A stretch of 64,000 nucleotides of DNA from Runella salmonicolor (GTDB taxonomy: Bacteria > Bacteroidota > Bacteroidia > Cytophagales > Spirosomataceae): contig NZ_JAMZEL010000009.1 in assembly GCF_024158025.1 (NCBI RefSeq), positions 186,001-250,000 of the forward strand, given 5' to 3'. Below the pieces are notes generated by a model. The model made no database searches, was not told where the DNA came from, and was given only the letters and a program-made list of their open reading frames with translations. This document shows, in pieces, positions 60,388-64,000 of this stretch (position 1 is the first letter of the stretch; every line of letters begins with the position of its first letter). Made by a program: the position numbers and the translations under genes.

Positions 60388-61190
60388 TTATTTGTTCCTT
60401 CTAGTTTGAATGGCCTTTACTTTTTCTTTTTGCGCCTCTTCTTGGGCGCGCTCGGCAAGTTCTTTTTGTTCGGCGTAGTAGGTGCCAACGAAGGCAAGAT
60501 AATCCTCAAGCGGTCGGTTAATGAGGTAATCAATGCGTTGAGGGTCTCCTTTCGTGATTTTAAAGTGGAACTCGTAACGGTCGTCAACCCGAGAAGTGCG
60601 GTGTCGTGTAGGGTTTGTTCCAAAATCGACAACTCCAACATCAACTGACTTCTCAAAAAGTTCAGGCCTTCGGAGTCGTACAGCATTTGCCAGTTTACTA
60701 CACGCCCGATTGGTTGAGTTAAAAAAAAATCCAATGCATTCGGGTTTTTCATCCACAATTGCTTGTTTCTCATGGCTTTCCCAGCATCAAACAACAATGG
60801 GTTTTCATCATCCGCAAAATGAAAAGCAGTGGCGTTATCATAAGTGCGCTCTACGCTCATGTCATACTTCCGACGTTGACGCACATTGTTTGCATGAAGT
60901 TTGGCCGTCATCAAAACCGCTTGCATATTGGCATCATTTGTCATGGTCATGCATTTGGTCAATGCTTCATCAATGACCGAAATGGCGGTATCAAGGGTAG
61001 GCCCATCTAATTTCAACTCATCATGGTCACGTTGTAAATCGGCCATGGCGTAAAAACGTGCAGCGGTCATTTTGGTGCCGCCATCCACAAACTGGTAAAA
61101 CTTCACGCCATCCACTTCAAAATGTTCACCATTGAACATGACGGGTTCAACGAGTCCCGCATCCAGTGCTTTTTTAAATTCTGAATTCAT
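60388..61190 (-). CDS. Tail-assembly-type protein, probable -1 programmed frameshift product
   Basis: Zero frame: 257 residues (60417-61190). Around residue 210 its protein-like character fades and it ends in KKRRKKKK. The -1 frame (open to a stop at 60388) becomes protein-like there (GDPQRIDYLINRPLEDYLAF and a charged tail). In exact phase a canonical slippery heptamer T-TTA-AAA lies at 60564-60558 (minus strand). A slip there gives a 267-residue fusion. Lambda G/GT tail chaperones use the same device. An indel is the alternative. Transcribed with the neck genes. Confidence 0.6.
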
Positions 61191-61209
61191 ACTATTGGTT
61201 ATTGGAGGG

Positions 61210-61716
61210 TTACAACAATTCGTCTAAATGGTTGATTTGCAATGTATAATTGATGCGAAACCCAAAAAGGGTTGGAATATAATTGCGCTCATCACCAACG
61301 AGCGTTCGCCAATCATCCCTGATAACTTGTTCTGAATTGGTCACAAATGACACAATCCCAAGCATGGGTATTTTTTCCATGCATTGAAGCACCTTGACAT
61401 AATCGGTCTGAACCCTACTCACCCCTATGTACACGAGGTTTAGCCGATAAGTGTTTGATTCAAATTCTCCGTATTGGGTTTTAGTGATTGGACTTCCGCT
61501 GTCCAAAATGTGGGCCCCTTGAAAATCAAAAGTTGTGCTTTCAATGGTGACCTTTTTAAGGTTGCTATCAATCAACATGAAGCGTTTTTCCTGTTGGGAA
61601 TAAATCGCACTCACTCGCCCATGATGAACGCATTTTATTTGAGGTGGGTCACATCGACGGGTAATTGATTTATTGATTACATCGTCAATTTTGGCGATTT
61701 GTGCGGTTAAGGTCAT
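61210..61716 (-). CDS. Neck/tail-terminator-position protein
   Basis: 168 residues from the ATG at 61716 (MTLTAQIAKI). The longer frame from 61815 would overlap the preceding gene by over 100 bp. Alpha/beta, with a late strand pair (NYIPTLFGFRINYTLQINHL). Position between connector-like and chaperone-like genes suggests tail terminator or tube-related; unproven. Confidence 0.55.
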   Translation of the reverse strand: MTLTAQIAKIDDVINKSITRRCDPPQIKCVHHGRVSAIYSQQEKRFMLIDSNLKKVTIESTTFDFQGAHILDSGSPITKTQYGEFESNTYRLNLVYIGVSRVQTDYVKVLQCMEKIPMLGIVSFVTNSEQVIRDDWRTLVGDERNYIPTLFGFRINYTLQINHLDELL

Positions 61717-61882
61717 GGGTTTTAAGTTCAAAGAATTTGATGCATTTTTCCAAGCAGTCTTTTTCGGTCTTTCCCCAAATAGTATATTCAAAATCAACGT
61801 TTTTAACTTTTTCACTGTAAGTAAAACGCCACAGTTTGCCGTATTTTTCGGGCTTGATGTCTTCTAGTTTTAGGCTGGTCAT
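61685..61882 (-). CDS. Small connector-cluster protein
   Basis: 65 residues, alpha/beta (WRFTYSEKVKNVDFEYTIWG). 4-bp overlap with the gene before it. Confidence 0.55.
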   Translation of the reverse strand: MTSLKLEDIKPEKYGKLWRFTYSEKVKNVDFEYTIWGKTEKDCLEKCIKFFELKTHDLNRTNRQN

Positions 61883-62112
61883 TTCATTGAGTATAAATAA
61901 AATTGGCCTTTCTCAAATGGATTCCAACAAAAATCAAACTCTTTTATTGGCTCACGTCTTTCAAACAAAGCTTTGAGATAGGGATATAATTCACCCAAAT
62001 AATCTCTATGTTGTTCAATGTTGTCAGCGGTAACTTTAACCCGTTGGGGCCATTTAAACTTTTTTAACTTACCTTTCATTTTCATGCAGTTATCAAATAA
62101 ATGGGTGTACAC
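61879..62112 (-). CDS. Small connector-cluster protein
   Basis: 77 residues (or 68 from the ATG at 62085). Basic N-terminus, aromatic C-terminus. Overlaps both neighbours. Confidence 0.52.
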   Translation of the reverse strand: MYTHLFDNCMKMKGKLKKFKWPQRVKVTADNIEQHRDYLGELYPYLKALFERREPIKEFDFCWNPFEKGQFYLYSMK

Positions 62113-62323
62113 GAACGCTAAATCCTCCTAAACTCGGCTCGTTTTCTATCTCTACATTTTGGTCCAGAACCATCATAGACAATTGAATAATGCATTCGAC
62201 ATCGTTTTTGCCGAACAGTTCTTTGGCATTTTCTTTAGGAATCACACCATCAATGATGATATGTCCGTCTATGGTGCTTCTCAAATGCACTTTGGCACGA
62301 ATCGTTTTACTTACAATGTTCAT
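62093..62323 (-). CDS. Small connector-cluster protein
   Basis: 76 residues, beta-rich opening (KVHLRSTIDGHIIIDG). 4-bp overlap with the HK97 gp10-like gene. No family recognised. Confidence 0.55.
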   Translation of the reverse strand: MNIVSKTIRAKVHLRSTIDGHIIIDGVIPKENAKELFGKNDVECIIQLSMMVLDQNVEIENEPSLGGFSVRVHPFI

Positions 62324-62790
62324 CGTAAATCCTGTTGAAACTGTCTAGTCAATTTGTCAGCAATCAGCTTTTGTTCTTCACGGCTTAAATACCATGCCCC
62401 GCCAAAATAAGCCTCCAGATAACCCGCAATTTCGGCCATGCCCAAATCCAAAAAACCAACAACCACCTCTCGGGCCTCCGAACGGATGATGTTGTAATTT
62501 CTCATCAAATCACCTTCCATCGTGAAATCCATACGCTCGGTCTGTCTGCCTTTTTTTAGCCTTGTGTACTGAGCATAAGCACGTGAATAGGCACCAATCG
62601 AGCGTGGGCTTTTGGTTCTCATCACCGTCCCGTCAGAGTTTTTCCCTTCCTGCTGAATGCGATGCGCTACCGCCACCATACCATCCGCTGCGGCCTCAAT
62701 GAGATTGTTAGAAATATTGCGTTCCGCTTTCTCAATGCGCGCTTTCAGTTGGATGCAGACTTGGGAAAGGTTGGAATGGATGGTGAACAT
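62320..62790 (-). CDS. HK97 gp10-like neck/tail-completion protein
   Basis: 156 residues. The N-terminal helix with MVAVAHRIQQEGKNSDGTV, a basic YTRLKKGRQTERMDFTMEGDLMRN loop (~80-100) and the terminal region match the general pattern of HK97 gp10 / virion morphogenesis proteins that join head and tail. By shape and place, not by exact motif. Confidence 0.62.
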   Translation of the reverse strand: MFTIHSNLSQVCIQLKARIEKAERNISNNLIEAAADGMVAVAHRIQQEGKNSDGTVMRTKSPRSIGAYSRAYAQYTRLKKGRQTERMDFTMEGDLMRNYNIIRSEAREVVVGFLDLGMAEIAGYLEAYFGGAWYLSREEQKLIADKLTRQFQQDLR

Positions 62791-62793
62791 GCG

Positions 62794-63003
62794 CTACTTT
62801 TTAAGATTTAACTCTTTGACCAATGGCTTTTTAGAGACCAAAAATGCTACTGACGCTTCTTTGTCACTGCAAATGACTTTATCAATCTCAATTGGGCCAA
62901 CAAATATGGACCCATCAAGTTTGACTTGAACCTCCATGTTACCACCTACATTTGAGGCTTGCTTGATTGCGAATAATTCGTTGATAAGCTCGTCGACTGT
63001 CAT
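62794..63003 (-). CDS. Small phage protein, unknown
   Basis: 69 residues, acidic helix then beta strands (MEVQVKLDGSIFVGPIEIDKVI). 12 bp after the large neck gene and 3 bp before the gp10-like gene. Confidence 0.58.
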   Translation of the reverse strand: MTVDELINELFAIKQASNVGGNMEVQVKLDGSIFVGPIEIDKVICSDKEASVAFLVSKKPLVKELNLKK

Positions 63004-63015
63004 GTTGCTCAGTTT

Positions 63016-64000
63016 TTACACGTAAGACCCCGTAAAGAACCCGCCTTGGTGCTCAGTGTTAATACCTTGCACCTGTGAATCATCGGTGGTGGTATAAATC
63101 GTCTTGATTGCCTTAATCAGCTGAGATTTGTACTGTTTATGGTAATCATCACGCAGCTCTTTCATTTGCTCTTCCAGCGTATTGGTGAACGCATTGAAGT
63201 TTTCGGACTTCAAACGCTCCACAATCAGCAAATGACCACATAAATACCTGAAGGCTGAGGCCAACTTCGTTTTGTGTACCGTCATCAGATCGTCAACATC
63301 CCCAACGATTTTAATACCCACATGAACTGGCCACTCCGTAGAAGTTTTGACAAAATCAGCATACACTAAACCGCCTTTATCCAAATCTACTTTGTATGAA
63401 TAAATGCCCGCCACATCACAAACAGGACCACCAAAGCCCAAATTGCATTCCATTGGGCGAAGGCGTACGGTAGTTTTAAGACCCACAAACAATTCCATAC
63501 CGAACAATGCCACCTTTTTTGAGCCGATGATTTGAGTTAAATCAATGCGGTTGATGCCTGGCGTTATATTGATGTTCGCCGACCGATACAGTTCTTTCAG
63601 TATCATTTTGTCATAGAGGGCCACCACGCACGTTCCCTCATCTTCGGCCCAAATGATTAATTCATTGAATTCAACGATGGTGTGTTTGTTGTAACGCATC
63701 TCTAAAACCCCACCGATAAAATCCGTGTAAGATTCAAAAGCGTTTTCTGCATCGGGAACGGGTGGGAGAGTCTCGGCCATTTCGTGTCGAAAATCCCGTT
63801 TCTCAGACAACTCCAATTCAAAATCCATTTTAAGGCGTTCGTAGGCATTGGATTTGGTACGTGTCCATAGTTCCGTCGTGGTTTCTAAATCACCGCTTCG
63901 TTTCAATCCATCAATCAAAGAAGGGGTGAGACCCGTCAAATCATTGACCACATAGGTAGTGCCGTTATCGACTGGCTTTAAGTTGACAAGGCCATCAAAA
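63016..64000 (-). CDS. Neck/connector-region structural protein (5' end outside window)
   Basis: The frame is open to the right window edge (residues FDGLVNLKPVDNGTTYVV precede the GTG at 63951), so the true start lies beyond it. The visible ~328 residues have a beta-rich core (~75-235: IIWAEDEGTCVVALYD; LFGMELFVGLKTTVRL) and a helical C-terminus (LEEQMKELRDDYHKQYKSQL). No family recognised. Confidence 0.6.
   Translation of the reverse strand, partial: FDGLVNLKPVDNGTTYVVNDLTGLTPSLIDGLKRSGDLETTTELWTRTKSNAYERLKMDFELELSEKRDFRHEMAETLPPVPDAENAFESYTDFIGGVLEMRYNKHTIVEFNELIIWAEDEGTCVVALYDKMILKELYRSANINITPGINRIDLTQIIGSKKVALFGMELFVGLKTTVRLRPMECNLGFGGPVCDVAGIYSYKVDLDKGGLVYADFVKTSTEWPVHVGIKIVGDVDDLMTVHKTKLASAFRYLCGHLLIVERLKSENFNAFTNTLEEQMKELRDDYHKQYKSQLIKAIKTIYTTTDDSQVQGINTEHQGGFFTGSYV

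Larger units (their letters stand above)
8820..64000. mobile_element. Tailed-phage prophage, left part (continues past the window)
   Basis: From just after tRNA-Ser to the right edge the genes are phage structural, lysis, antirepressor and small unknown genes, nearly all on the minus strand, with AT-rich cargo modules. Portal, Mu-F-like head protein, scaffold, capsid, tape measure, M15 endolysin and two antirepressors are present. No integrase, terminase or right attachment repeat is seen, so the right end and true left boundary are inferred. Confidence 0.8.

Overview
The window is a chromosomal fragment of a Bacteroidota bacterium, most likely of the Cytophagales (Runella/Dyadobacter/Spirosoma-like). 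Genus cannot be settled from sequence alone. The evidence is the protein types (an MurQ etherase, a short phosphatidylserine decarboxylase, a one-cysteine TraR/DksA protein) and promoters of the Bacteroidota form TTG-N18/19-TAnnTTTG, for example ahead of the tRNA at 8659-8688.

Layout. 1-8600 is ordinary, fairly GC-rich host DNA. It holds the 3' end of a LolA-like protein gene, a CPBP membrane protease, murQ, psd, glutamate dehydrogenase, a DksA-like regulator, a dienoyl-CoA reductase/isomerase pair and a trans-sulfuration enzyme. A tRNA-Ser(TGA) gene at 8720-8804 marks the change. From there to the right edge (over 55 kb) the DNA is a prophage of tailed-phage type that runs out of the window. 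No integrase or terminase is visible here.

Phage backbone. Nearly all structural genes lie on the minus strand in tightly overlapping operons. Reading right to left: neck/connector genes (63-61 kb), a gene with a putative -1 frameshift (61.2-60.4 kb), an antirepressor with a structured leader RNA (57.5-56.5 kb), tape measure (55.5-50.6 kb), tail tip/baseplate and fibre genes (40.1-32.6 kb), portal, Mu-F-like head protein, scaffold and major capsid (31.4-25.8 kb), a large secreted protein, a lysis cassette (overlapping spanin-like genes, holin-like, M15 endolysin; 23.5-22.0 kb) and receptor-binding tail proteins, one of the kind diversified by retroelements in other phages (22-18 kb). A distal early-type block holds a DUF932 gene, a ParB-like gene and small genes (12.8-8.9 kb). 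An 18-bp AT-rich palindrome recurs at six operon starts and probably marks a phage-wide operator.

Cargo. AT-rich accessory modules interrupt the backbone: an NdpA-like protein with a membrane partner (13.0-15.3 kb); an SGNH-hydrolase gene framed by two inverted ~180-bp repeats with a 5-bp target duplication (15.7-17.4 kb); a cytosine methylase / HD protein / ORC-like ATPase / unknown protein operon (40.9-45.8 kb) convergent with a cupin-like + two-TM membrane protein pair (46.0-47.5 kb); an AntA/KilAC antirepressor and a TnpB gene (48.5-50.6 kb); and an SDH-type serine protease (58.5-59.4 kb). Four diverged copies of one small coding remnant (12.85, 15.5, 40.75 and 58.37 kb) sit at the upstream edge of these modules, suggesting that cargo has been exchanged by recombination at shared short homologies. 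The methylase operon, the 2TM/cupin-like pair and the NdpA/membrane pair are the best candidates for undescribed anti-phage systems.
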